Assembly: GCA_039029915.1 (NCBI GenBank)
Contig: JBCCFD010000004.1
Coordinates: 1 to 52,573, forward strand
Source: QQUD01 sp039029915
Lineage (GTDB): Bacteria; Chloroflexota; Anaerolineae; Promineifilales; Promineifilaceae
Direction: 5' to 3'
DNA length: 52,573 nt
The translations under genes were made by a program, and so were the position numbers. The notes below the pieces were generated by a model that saw only the letters and a program-made list of their open reading frames with translations, had not been told where the DNA came from and searched no databases. Below are positions 35,294-43,545 of the stretch, one piece after another; within the stretch, counting starts at the first letter, position 1; every line of letters starts with the position of its first letter.

Positions 35294-35348
35294 AGCCTGT
35301 CGAAGGGCTCACGTCTCTGCATAGGTGCCTGAGCCTGTCGAAGGATTC
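35294..35348. repeat. Two copies of the AGCCTGTCGAAGG short repeat
   Basis: AGCCTGTCGAAGGGCTC near 35294-35310 and AGCCTGTCGAAGGATTC near 35332-35348, in direct orientation in the leader of the response regulator. A related inverted copy, CTTCGACAAGCTCAG, lies at 38440-38454, held between GGATACG and CGTATCC. These resemble the widespread REP-like GACAGGCTC family of intergenic repeats. Confidence 0.55.
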
Positions 35349-35360
35349 AACCCAACCCAC

Positions 35361-35396
35361 CCAAAAAGAGCCAGAACATTTCTGTCCTAGCTCTTT
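35361..35396 (-). terminator. Intrinsic terminator after the His/Gly-rich membrane protein
   Basis: AAAGAGC and GCTCTTT form the base of an imperfect stem with an internal AGGAC/GTTCT part. On the minus strand it is followed by five T. It begins 13 bases after the stop at 35409. Confidence 0.65.
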
Positions 35397-35408
35397 GGAG
35401 GCAATTGT

Positions 35409-35909
35409 TTATAGGGTGCGGACGTCGGGATCAACATCCTCAGGGCTTTTTTCGTAGCCACCGCTGTCCTCACGTTGCCAGCGGCGCTGACCACGATGTG
35501 ACCAAGAATGCCGCCCATATGGACCACGAGGACCTTTCCACCCATTGTTAAAGGCGTACCGTCTCCAAAATAGGAATCCCATCATTTTAAAGATGAATCC
35601 AAAAAACAGGAGGGTGAAGAAGAATTGGAATAGGCCACCAATAAACCCGAAAAATCCAAAATGATGGTGTCCGCCGCCGTAACCGGGACCATACACAGGG
35701 CCGCGGCGAAAGGATTCATTAGCAGGAACGGCCGTTTCTGCCCCGCCTTCAGGGAGAGTAGGCTCTGCTTGTTGTTGCGTTACCGTCTGACCTTCATAAA
35801 AGCCACGAGCGTAGCCTGAACGGTAAGCCCCGCCGCGCATTGCGCCAAATAGCGTAAAAATTAGTAAACCAGCTAATAAAAATCGAAAAAATCGACCTCT
35901 ACGATGCAT
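35409..35909 (-). CDS. Small His/Gly-rich membrane protein next to the two-component system
   Basis: A 166-residue protein from the ATG at 35909, which has AAGGAG ten bases upstream. Helix 1 is at about 8-24. Residues 25-80 are polar and include the TAVPANESF stretch encoded over an ACGGCCGT octamer. A GPGYGGGHHHFGFFGFIGG stretch leads into helix 2 at about 88-115. The C-terminus is basic and Gly/Arg/Trp-rich. The family is not recognised. The His run could bind metal. It lies upstream of the response regulator and kinase, which suggests it is a signal input or a target of that system, but nothing proves it. Confidence 0.65.
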   Translation of the reverse strand: MHRRGRFFRFLLAGLLIFTLFGAMRGGAYRSGYARGFYEGQTVTQQQAEPTLPEGGAETAVPANESFRRGPVYGPGYGGGHHHFGFFGFIGGLFQFFFTLLFFGFIFKMMGFLFWRRYAFNNGWKGPRGPYGRHSWSHRGQRRWQREDSGGYEKSPEDVDPDVRTL

Positions 35910-36124
35910 GTTTTGTTGTCTCCTTATACGGTCCATTGAAAACTACATTTCAATGACTCGCTCAATAGTTTGTTATCGTTATGCTGCTATATTCATGTAA
36001 AGTTGTGAAAAAGTTATGAAAGAGTTGGGGAAAGTTGGTGTAGGTAGATGAACCCAATCGATTCTTGCTTTATGGAGAGCAACTGTTATAGAATGTGCAA
36101 TACAGTTTCCTAAACGAGGTAGTT

Positions 36125-36508
36125 ATGGCGTCCCGCCCTTGCATTGTAAGCGTCGAAGATGATTTTGGGGTATTCCAACTCATCCAAAAAATTTTAGAAC
36201 CTCTTCCAATAGACCTTCACCATGCTAAAAATGGTCATGAAGCGATCGCTCTGGTCAACAAGCTTTCACCAGATCTCATCATGCTTGATATTTCTCTTCC
36301 TGATATTCATGGCTGGGACGTGCTCAAACAAGTCAAGGCAATGCAGAACGGCCACCATCCAAGCGTCATGGTGCTCACGGCTCAAACTGCCCCCGCTCAC
36401 CGCGTCATCGGGCATTTACAAGAAGTCAATCGATACATGAGTAAGCCTTTCTTACCCCATGAACTACGTGACTGTGTAACCGATATTTTGGGGATTCCAT
36501 CACCCTAA
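36125..36508 (+). CDS. Stand-alone response-regulator receiver
   Basis: A 127-residue single receiver domain. VSVEDD gives the acidic pair, D55 in LIMLDISLPD is the phosphate site, and SKPFLPHEL holds the conserved Lys. There is no output domain. The ATG at 36125 has GAGG five bases upstream; an earlier ATG ten codons upstream lacks a site. No kinase is adjacent on this strand. It may act as a phosphate relay or by protein binding. Confidence 0.85.
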   Translation: MASRPCIVSVEDDFGVFQLIQKILEPLPIDLHHAKNGHEAIALVNKLSPDLIMLDISLPDIHGWDVLKQVKAMQNGHHPSVMVLTAQTAPAHRVIGHLQEVNRYMSKPFLPHELRDCVTDILGIPSP

Positions 36509-36693
36509 ACCCTACCGTCTACTCAACACATTTCCAGCGCAGAATAGAAAAACATCCACTGCCATCAATTACTCAAGCACCTAATCAACCTTTCCACCCC
36601 CATCTGAAATTTTTCCGGCAAGTTCCCCCTTGAGAAAATCGTTCAACCTTCCTACAATTGACCATCTCATTTTCCAACTAAGGAGAAAAAAAC

Positions 36694-37482
36694 ATGGCTG
36701 AAGGGAAAATTACCATTGAAAAGAAAGGCCATTTGATGTTTATAGGCATTGACCGCGTTGCCAAACTGAACTCATTTACGCCTCAGATGTATTCTGATCT
36801 TTCAATAGCGTTTCGTGAATATGATGATGATTCAGAAATGCGCTGTGCCGTTATTTTCGGACACGGTGACCATTTTACATCTGGTTTAGATTTGCCTCAG
36901 TGGGTTGACGTCATGGCCAATGGTGATCGCAATCAGCTTCAAGGCAAAGGGCTTGACCCATTTGGCCTAGATGCTAGCCGAAGGACGAAGAAGCCACTGG
37001 TCATTGCCGTGCAAGGATATTGCTACACCCTCGGTTTAGAACTCCTTTTAGCCTGTGATATTCGGATTGCTGCGGACAACACCCGCTTTGCGATGCTGGA
37101 GGTTAAGCGAGGCATTTTCCCGACTGGTGGGGGCACAATTCGCTTGCCCTTAGTCATGGGTTGGGGAAATGCGATGCGCTATCTACTAACAGGGGATGAG
37201 TTTAATGGTGATGAAGCGTATCGATATGGTGTTGTGCAGGCGGTTACCAAACCGGGTGATCAGCTTGCCAAAGCTATTGAATTTGCCGAAAAAGTGGCGG
37301 CTCAAGCCCCTTTAGCCGTTCAAACGGTCTTAAAATCCTCACGAATGATGGAACTTGAAGGGGTAGAAACGGCCGTTTCTCAGCTATACCCGCTACAGCG
37401 ACATCTATTGCAGACTGAAGATGTCCAAGAAGGCGTTCGTGCCTTTATCGAACGACGACCCGCCCAATTTAAAGGAAAATAA
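36694..37482 (+). CDS. Enoyl-CoA hydratase/isomerase family protein (crotonase)
   Basis: A 262-residue crotonase-fold protein. The oxyanion-hole segments are HFTSGLDL and the VQGYCYTLGLELLLACDIRIA loop. KRGIFPTGGGTIRLPLVMGWG marks the active-site region, where a Gly-rich turn replaces the usual Glu. AGGAG precedes the ATG. A second crotonase follows after four bases. The pair probably acts on acyl-CoA in beta-oxidation or a related path. The exact reaction is unknown. Confidence 0.85.
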   Translation: MAEGKITIEKKGHLMFIGIDRVAKLNSFTPQMYSDLSIAFREYDDDSEMRCAVIFGHGDHFTSGLDLPQWVDVMANGDRNQLQGKGLDPFGLDASRRTKKPLVIAVQGYCYTLGLELLLACDIRIAADNTRFAMLEVKRGIFPTGGGTIRLPLVMGWGNAMRYLLTGDEFNGDEAYRYGVVQAVTKPGDQLAKAIEFAEKVAAQAPLAVQTVLKSSRMMELEGVETAVSQLYPLQRHLLQTEDVQEGVRAFIERRPAQFKGK

Positions 37483-37486
37483 CCCA

Positions 37487-38293
37487 ATGAGCGAAAATCA
37501 AGAACGTGTAACTCTAACCATTGATAATCATGTTGGCGTCGTCAAATTTAACCGTCCCGACAAAATGAATGCCCTCGATAACGAACAGCTTGCTGCCATT
37601 ATCAAAGTTGGCAAAGAGATTGACGAAAACCCTGAAATTCGTGCGGTTGTATTGGCTGGAGAAGGTCGCGCCTTTTGTGCAGGCATTGATGTCCAAGCGG
37701 CCTTTGCCTCTGCAAGCAATGGCGTTGCAGCTTTAACCCCGCGCACACACGGCATTGCCAACGATTGGCAACAAATTGCATGGCAGTGGCACGTGATGCA
37801 GGTGCCGGTCATAGCCGCCGTCCACGGTTACGCATATGGAGGCGGTCTCCAAATTATGATGGGTGCCGACATTCGCATCGTCGCTCCGAATACCAAGCTT
37901 TCGATAATGGAAATGAAATGGGGTTTAATTCCAGACTTAGCAGGCACTCAGCTATTCCGCCGCACCGTTCGGGAAGATGTGATTAAAATGCTGACCTTTA
38001 CAAATCGTGTCTTTTCAGGTGAAGATGCCTTGAAATACGGCTTCGCTACCGAACTTTCCAAAACACCCTTCGATGATGCAATGGCCTTAGCGCATGATAT
38101 TGCAGGCAAAAGCCCCAGCACTATCGTAATGGCAAAGCGAGTGCTCAATGACGCCACTTATTTAAATGCAGAAGAGGGACTTCTAGCTGAATCAATTGCG
38201 CAAGATAAATTGATTGGCAGTAAGAATCAGCTTGAATCTGTTTTCTCACAGATGCAAAAGCGAGAAGGACAATTTGAAAATTATCGTGAATAA
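37487..38293 (+). CDS. Enoyl-CoA hydratase/isomerase family protein (crotonase)
   Basis: A 268-residue crotonase, starting at the ATG at 37487 just after the stop of the first one. The longer frame would overlap that gene by about 60 bases, and a GGA ribosome site fits this start. Oxyanion-hole segments are AFCAGIDVQAAF and HGYAYGGGLQIMMGADIRI. MKWGLIPDLAGTQLFRR gives an Asp where many hydratases have Glu, as in some isomerases. It forms a two-gene unit with the previous crotonase. Confidence 0.87.
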   Translation: MSENQERVTLTIDNHVGVVKFNRPDKMNALDNEQLAAIIKVGKEIDENPEIRAVVLAGEGRAFCAGIDVQAAFASASNGVAALTPRTHGIANDWQQIAWQWHVMQVPVIAAVHGYAYGGGLQIMMGADIRIVAPNTKLSIMEMKWGLIPDLAGTQLFRRTVREDVIKMLTFTNRVFSGEDALKYGFATELSKTPFDDAMALAHDIAGKSPSTIVMAKRVLNDATYLNAEEGLLAESIAQDKLIGSKNQLESVFSQMQKREGQFENYRE

Positions 38294-38464
38294 TTGTGAC
38301 GCTGCAACCCCATCTCGTTACCCTTCAAAATTGATGAATAATGTTCAAACGAATAATTAATACATTAACGATAAGATAAACAGGCTGTGTAAAACAGGTG
38401 AAATTACAAGCGATTTAACGAAAAAGAGGATACGTTTACTTCGACAAGCTCAGTATGCGTATCC

Positions 38465-38581
38465 CTTAAGTGAAACGAAGTTCCTGCTTTGAATAAAACA
38501 GCGGCGATAAACTTCGTTTCCTCGAGGTTCCGAAGCTTTTATCTAATACGTTTTTTAATTTAGAAACTTCGGAACACTTAA
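38465..38581 (-). repeat. MITE-like ~116-bp palindromic repeat, copy B
   Basis: It begins TTAAGTGAAACGAAGTTCC and ends GGAACACTTAA, with the same CCTCGAGG core as copy A but inverted. A minus-strand frame read through it gives KLKNVLDKSFGTSRKRSL, almost the same as the C-terminus of the anti-sigma-like protein at 45892. The crotonase operon ends just before it. A short hairpin made from GGATACG and CGTATCC around CTTCGACAAGCTCAG sits directly to its left at 38429-38465. Confidence 0.8.
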
Positions 38582-38673
38582 TAAAGTATCGATCTGGGAT
38601 TTTAATGTTTGAGAAGATAGTCAACGGCGTTCTCAATACGCATAATAATCTCAGATTTTCTTTTTGAGGTGAC

Positions 38674-39552
38674 ATGATGGCAGACTATTTAGTGCGTGAG
38701 TTAGCCAAAAAAGCGGGTGTACGTGGATTAGCGTGCATCACGACAGACTTAGCCAATGAGGTTGTAACCCAACAAGGGGCAACTCCTCCAGCAGCAGCCT
38801 TAATCGCTGAAACTATGACAGGTACAGCGCTATTAGGCGCGCTTCTGAAAATTCAACACCGGATAGCGGTGAAATATGAGGGGAATGGTCCAGCAAAACG
38901 GGTCTTGGTTGAGGCGGATGCCTACGGCCGTTTACGTGGCTACATCGCCAATCCAAACATCAAAAAAATGGCGACGGAAGCTCTCTACAACACAGGTGTA
39001 ACACTTGGCTCTGCCGGTCTATTGACCGTGGTAAAAGATATAAAGCTCAAAGAGCTAGCAGAAAGTGTTGTGCCTATGGGAGGTAGTCCAATCGATGCTG
39101 AGTTGACGCTCTATCTCTCCCAATCCGAGCAGATCCCTTCCTTGGTAAGCATTGGCTACCACATTGGCGAGGATGGGAAAGTTGAGGTTGCTGGTGGGTT
39201 ACTCCTACAGGCAGTACCGCCCTACGATCAAAATATTATGGCTCAAATGGCTAATAAGCTGGAAGAGCTTCCGCCCATGACTGAATTGCTTAGAAGCGGT
39301 AAGACACCTGAAGAGATTTTGGCACTCGTTTTTGAAGGTGTTGAAAGCATCGAGTTAGAAAAGCGGGATTTACTCTTCCATTGCGACTGTAGTCGTGAGC
39401 GAACCGAAAAGGCTATCCTAGCATTGGGGCGTGGTGAAGTGGAAAACCTTATAGAAACTGTTGGGGAGGCTGAGGTTGATTGCCAATATTGCCAAGAAAG
39501 CTTCTACTTTTCAAAAGAAGATCTGGAAGATTTACTAGTTGAGTTAGTATAA
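38674..39552 (+). CDS. hslO: Hsp33 redox-regulated chaperone
   Basis: A 292-residue Hsp33. The N-terminal fold is typical (DYLVRELAKKAGVRGLACITTDL, TGTALLGALLKIQHRIAVKYEGNGP). The C-terminal redox zinc site has C237-x-C239 and C270-x2-C273. Under oxidation the cysteines form disulfides, zinc is released and the protein becomes an active holdase. GAGG precedes two adjacent ATG codons; either may be used (38674 or 38677). It stands alone downstream of a repeat copy. Confidence 0.95.
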   Translation: MMADYLVRELAKKAGVRGLACITTDLANEVVTQQGATPPAAALIAETMTGTALLGALLKIQHRIAVKYEGNGPAKRVLVEADAYGRLRGYIANPNIKKMATEALYNTGVTLGSAGLLTVVKDIKLKELAESVVPMGGSPIDAELTLYLSQSEQIPSLVSIGYHIGEDGKVEVAGGLLLQAVPPYDQNIMAQMANKLEELPPMTELLRSGKTPEEILALVFEGVESIELEKRDLLFHCDCSRERTEKAILALGRGEVENLIETVGEAEVDCQYCQESFYFSKEDLEDLLVELV

Positions 39553-39560
39553 ATCATTGA

Positions 39561-39615
39561 ACCCTAAGGGTTTTATTATCTCCAAGCTTTATTGGACGTA
39601 TAGAACCTTTAGGGT
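39561..39615. terminator. Bidirectional terminator between hslO and the oxidoreductase
   Basis: ACCCTAAGGGTT (39561-39572) pairs with AACCTTTAGGGT (39604-39615), 11 of 12 positions. A small TCCAA/TTGGA stem sits inside. T-rich tails lie on both sides. It sits between two convergent genes, which is the expected place. Confidence 0.7.
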
Positions 39616-39622
39616 CTTTATA

Positions 39623-40612
39623 TTAATCCATCGTCACGGCCGTTCCCCGCTCCGCAGATTCATACAATTTAAGCACAGTCCTGATGTGATTTCGGGTTTC
39701 TTCCCACGTCAGGTAATTTGATTTTCCGTCCAAAATTGCATCGTGCATGTCCCGAACCTCTCCAAGATACAGATACTCTTCAGGAACCGCTAGAGATTGT
39801 GGTTTTCCATCGGCTGGATAAAAAGTCACCGTGCTTTCTGGTGGATAGATATTGGTAAACGGCCGTGTTATAACTAAACGGCCGTTTGTTCCAAATATTT
39901 GCGCTTCCGTATGATAGGGCAGTTGGAAAGAGCTAGAAAATTGAGCTACCCGCCCACTAGAATAATGCATCTGGCCAACAAACTGCTCATCTACTCCAGT
40001 CTCTCCAAGAACAGCATGACCAAACACCGAAGATGGGATTTCTCCCATCACGTATTGAGCCAAGCTTACTGGGTATACCCCAACATCCCATAAGCTACCG
40101 CCCCCATATTTGGGTTCTAAACGAATATTGTTGCGGAATGTTAGCGCAAATGAGAAGTTAGCCTCCATGCGCTGAATCTCCCCTAAACGGCCGTTGTGCA
40201 CCCACTCTCCAATCAGTTTTGTTTGGGGATGGTGCCGATACATAAACGCTTCTGCGAGCACCATGCCGGTCTCTTTAGCCACAGCCGTCATTCGATCAAC
40301 ATCTTCAACGGTGAGGGCAAACGGTTTTTCACATAAAACATGCTTACTATGCCGCATCGCTTCGATGGCCCAATCGGCATGTAGATGGTTCGGCAGACCA
40401 ATATAAACGGCATCGACTGCATCTGATTGAAGCATGGCATCATAGCTAGCAAAGGTTTGTGGGATATCCCACTCTTTGGCGTAAGTAACGGCCGAATCTT
40501 CAGAACGACTCGCCACGGCAACCAGTTCCCCCCTTGCAGATTGGCGAATCGCGGGAATGACGCGACGATTGATATTGGCTGTAGATAACAAACCCCAGCG
40601 TATAGTTTTCAT
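39623..40612 (-). CDS. Gfo/Idh/MocA family oxidoreductase
   Basis: A 329-residue NAD(P)-dependent oxidoreductase. The Rossmann motif is WGLLSTANINRRVIPAI, with Ser and Ala replacing two usual Gly positions. VYIGLPNHLHADW and HVLCEKPFAL (the conserved E-K-P) follow, then the C-terminal GGGSLWDVGVYPVSLAQYVMGE block. Family members oxidise or reduce sugars, inositols or trans-dihydrodiols. The substrate is unknown. It lies apart from the polysaccharide locus. Confidence 0.88.
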   Translation of the reverse strand: MKTIRWGLLSTANINRRVIPAIRQSARGELVAVASRSEDSAVTYAKEWDIPQTFASYDAMLQSDAVDAVYIGLPNHLHADWAIEAMRHSKHVLCEKPFALTVEDVDRMTAVAKETGMVLAEAFMYRHHPQTKLIGEWVHNGRLGEIQRMEANFSFALTFRNNIRLEPKYGGGSLWDVGVYPVSLAQYVMGEIPSSVFGHAVLGETGVDEQFVGQMHYSSGRVAQFSSSFQLPYHTEAQIFGTNGRLVITRPFTNIYPPESTVTFYPADGKPQSLAVPEEYLYLGEVRDMHDAILDGKSNYLTWEETRNHIRTVLKLYESAERGTAVTMD

Positions 40613-40683
40613 GTTTTTCCTTGTGTTTTGTGGAATCTTAATATAATTTTTCGGAATTAAAGACAGCTAACTCTTGTTTATTT

Positions 40684-40799
40684 TTAAGTGGTCCGAGATT
40701 TCAAAATTGAAAGCCTTGTTGGACAAAAGCTTCGGAACCTCGGGGAAACGAAGCTTTTGGTCATCGTATTATTCAAAGCACGAACTTCGTTTCACTTAA
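40684..40799 (+). repeat. MITE-like ~116-bp palindromic repeat, copy C
   Basis: It starts TTAAGTGGTCCGAGATTTC and ends CGAACTTCGTTTCACTTAA. The core is CCTCGGGG instead of CCTCGAGG. It lies upstream of the Gfo/Idh/MocA gene and downstream of the B12-type regulator, in the same orientation as copy A. No other feature is seen in this 290-base gap. Confidence 0.75.
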
Positions 40800-40905
40800 A
40801 TGGAGAACTAAAAGTCCTATTAAATAAAACAGCTTCGCTAAAGTTTTTGTGATTTACTTAAGATGAGAAAAGGTTATATGTTACTGAAAATCTTTTACTT
40901 TTTTC

Positions 40906-42264
40906 TTAGCTTTGAGAGGCCATTCTCATTTGATTCGTAATATGATTGCTGTTGCGCACACGCACGAACCAATCTTTAATGATTTGTCCAGACGCATCCA
41001 AATGCGCCTCCACCCCTTCCTGATAGACTTGAATATATCGATCAAGCACTGTTTCAGGCATACGATAGTGATAATTGATTAATAGACCTTGCACCCAATT
41101 GATATTGGCCGTTAGTAAACCCATATCTCCTAGCTCTAATGCTGCCACAATACTATTACCGAGCTCGTTATTGGCATTTTGAATATTGCCGGCTGAAATG
41201 GCCTCAACGTTGGGGGTCTTATCGTAAACATGCGCTTCAATAGCGGCTCGCTTTCTCTTAAATAGAGAAGCGGCCGTTTTACACAGCTCAGGTATCGTAG
41301 GGACGGGATCAACAGGCCGTTTCTTTTTCAACAATTGCTGGACAAAGTCAGGTACGAATTCAAGCTGATCGCCTAAATAGTGACCAGGGATATGCTTTTT
41401 TGTTTTTTCCAGATAACAAAAAACACCGCCACCATAGGCCATCGGCACATTCATGTCGTACAGCATATTGGCAATCGGCACAAGTGTGCTTGCCGTATAC
41501 AACGTTTGCGCAGACATAACAACCAGGTGAGGGGTCACCGTCTGAATTGCAGATTCAAGCTTAATTTCTGGAACATTAGCACCCAAATAGACGACGTGCC
41601 ACCCTTTGCGACGAAACATCAATGTTAACAAGAGTGGACTAAACGTATGGAGCTCATGAGGTGAACAAGCCACAATAAGATTGAGGTCTTGTGTCGGTCG
41701 GGGTGCTGCTGAAAGCAGTGCTTCAACCTGCCTTACAGCTAATGCCGAAACAAAATGCTCCTGCTGAATGGTGACATCTCCTTCATACCACATTTGCCCA
41801 ACTCGGCTTAAACTTTTCTGAAGGAGTTCAATACAGACAGTTTCTAGAGGAAACTGGGCAAAAGCTTGGCTCAAAACTTGTTGAGCTTGATACTCGTCAA
41901 ATTTAAGGCAATTTTCCAACCAAGCCTGTCTCAAATTGACAATGACATCCCCATTATATGAGTGATTTTCAATTGGCTGTGGCGGTTCAATTCCAGAGCG
42001 TTCAAATGGGTCTTGACCTTGCTCAACCAAAGAATGCCACAGTTCAACAGCGTGGCTAATGGTCATGCCTTCATCTTGCCGTTCAATCAGCCATTTTAAA
42101 AGATCAATTTGATGTTGAGTATAAAGTCGATGCCCGCCAGCAGTTCGTTCTGGGCTTGGAATACCGTATCGTCGTTCCCAAGCTCTAAGCGTGTCCGGTT
42201 TTAAACCCGTCTCACGTACGACAACTTTCATATTAAATGTGGGGGTATGTTGAGATTCTGTCAT
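40906..42264 (-). CDS. MerR-type B12-binding regulator, CarH/LitR-like photoreceptor
   Basis: A 452-residue regulator from the ATG at 42264, which has AGGA six bases upstream. Residues 10-80 form a MerR DNA-binding domain (GLKPDTLRAWERRYGIPSPERTAGGHRLY split by loops). A helical cap domain carries W159-x9-E169-H170, the light-sensing motif of CarH. A cobalamin-binding domain follows, with H203 in SPHELHT and GWHVVYLGANVP. In the classic Dx-H-xxG motif the Gly is replaced here. CarH proteins hold adenosylcobalamin in the dark, bind DNA and let go in light. It also has an extra C-terminal region of about 170 residues. It is divergent from a BtuF-like gene. Confidence 0.85.
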   Translation of the reverse strand: MTESQHTPTFNMKVVVRETGLKPDTLRAWERRYGIPSPERTAGGHRLYTQHQIDLLKWLIERQDEGMTISHAVELWHSLVEQGQDPFERSGIEPPQPIENHSYNGDVIVNLRQAWLENCLKFDEYQAQQVLSQAFAQFPLETVCIELLQKSLSRVGQMWYEGDVTIQQEHFVSALAVRQVEALLSAAPRPTQDLNLIVACSPHELHTFSPLLLTLMFRRKGWHVVYLGANVPEIKLESAIQTVTPHLVVMSAQTLYTASTLVPIANMLYDMNVPMAYGGGVFCYLEKTKKHIPGHYLGDQLEFVPDFVQQLLKKKRPVDPVPTIPELCKTAASLFKRKRAAIEAHVYDKTPNVEAISAGNIQNANNELGNSIVAALELGDMGLLTANINWVQGLLINYHYRMPETVLDRYIQVYQEGVEAHLDASGQIIKDWFVRVRNSNHITNQMRMASQS

Positions 42265-42509
42265 GGATAATCCTGCACTAACAACTTTTTGAGGTCCAAA
42301 TGCTAAACCTAACAAACATTACAAGGACAAGCAGAAATATTAGCTATAATAATTTGTCAAACTCGGCTCGTCCATTTACCTAAAGCAATTGGATTGAACT
42401 GTCGGCAATATTAGCACATTTGTTTATGTTTTGTCTAAATTTTTATACAGAATTAAAAGATTAATGTGGATTTTATCTGTCAAATGGCACCCTGTATGCT
42501 CAAAACTGA

Positions 42510-42538
42510 TTGTCAAAAATTGAAGAAGTAAATATCTT
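42510..42538 (+). promoter_or_regulatory. Possible promoter of the BtuF-like gene
   Basis: TTGTCA at 42510-42515 and TATCTT at 42533-42538 are separated by 17 bases, upstream of the ATG at 42625. The box spacing is good but the boxes are only partial matches. A repeat-end-like TTAAGTGAAGCGAAC lies just after it at 42537. The rest of the 360-base divergent gap is AT-rich and may hold the CarH-like operator, but I could not identify it. Confidence 0.3.
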
Positions 42539-42624
42539 AAGTGAAGCGAACGAGATTGGAAAGAAGGATAGGATATACTAGACTTTTTCCTTGTTTATCT
42601 TATTATCCTTGAGGGCGTCAAGAT

Positions 42625-43446
42625 ATGGTACAAAGAGAAATGATATCTGTAACGGATCAAATGGGCCGCGAGGTCACTGTACCTCAGCGTCCCACTCGCA
42701 TTATTTCACTGGTTCCTTCACAAACGGAACTGCTGTTTGACCTAGGACTAGATGACAAGATTGTCGGTGTGACCAAATTTTGTGTCCATCCAGCCGAGCA
42801 AGTAGCCGATAAGCAAAGCGTTGGTGGCACCAAAAAGTTTCGTTTTGATGTCATCGACAGATTGCAACCTGACCTGATTATTGGCAATAAAGAGGAAAAT
42901 TACCGCGAGGGTATTTTGCAACTGGCCAAAACGTATCCAGTGTGGCTGAGCGACATTTTTACGCTAGCGGATGCCTGTGCCATGATACGGCAGGTAGGCA
43001 CTCTGGTGGGGAAAGCAGAAAAGGCCAACCTGATGGCCGAGCGTATTCAAGCGGCTTTTGTTGCCTTAAAGCCTGTTCCGCGCCCCTTGCGCGTTGGTTA
43101 CTTCATTTGGCAAAAGCCAGTGATGGCCGTGGGACGGCATACCTTTATCCACGAGATGCTATCGCAATGTGGGTTTGCCAACGCATTCGCAGATATGGAC
43201 AACGGCCGTTATCCTGAACTCACCTTCGACGACATCCACACCGCACAACTGGATGCTATCTTGCTTTCTTCCGAGCCGTTTCCTTTTCGTGAGAAGCATA
43301 AACAGGTATTTGCTGATGCATTTCCAGAAACGGCCGTTTATTTGGTAGATGGTGAGATGTTTTCTTGGTATGGCAGTCGGCTGGAAACGGCCGTTAACTC
43401 CTTCCAACAATTAATCAATTCTTTAGCGGGTGAGGAAACAAGATAA
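42625..43446 (+). CDS. BtuF-like helical-backbone metal-receptor protein without signal peptide
   Basis: A 273-residue periplasmic-binding-type protein with TRIISLVPSQTELLFDLGLDDKIVGVTKFCVHP and DRLQPDLIIGNKEEN, as in BtuF and ferric-siderophore receptors. The start has GAGGG nine bases upstream. There is no signal peptide or lipobox, so it is predicted to be cytoplasmic, unlike true BtuF. No ABC permease or ATPase is next to it. It may bind cobalamin or another cofactor inside the cell or have another role. It contains three ACGGCCGT octamers (NGRYPEL, ETAVYLV, ETAVNSF). Confidence 0.78.
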   Translation: MVQREMISVTDQMGREVTVPQRPTRIISLVPSQTELLFDLGLDDKIVGVTKFCVHPAEQVADKQSVGGTKKFRFDVIDRLQPDLIIGNKEENYREGILQLAKTYPVWLSDIFTLADACAMIRQVGTLVGKAEKANLMAERIQAAFVALKPVPRPLRVGYFIWQKPVMAVGRHTFIHEMLSQCGFANAFADMDNGRYPELTFDDIHTAQLDAILLSSEPFPFREKHKQVFADAFPETAVYLVDGEMFSWYGSRLETAVNSFQQLINSLAGEETR

Positions 43447-43545
43447 AATGACTTTCTTATTTCTCACCTAGCACATGATCTAAATGACCCTCCTGCTTTT
43501 GCCTAGAGTTCGTAATAAATTGTGTTATTAAGTGAAACCCCGAAA

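Noticed and set aside
35197..35322. A longer N-terminus for the response regulator
   Set aside because: The extra 42 codons run across two REP-like repeats and do not resemble the receiver family, which starts at MNELILVVDDE.
38466..38675. A 69-codon minus-strand frame through repeat copy B
   Set aside because: It is the repeat read as protein. It has no ribosome site and no body outside the repeat. It was useful only as proof that the anti-sigma tail comes from the repeat.
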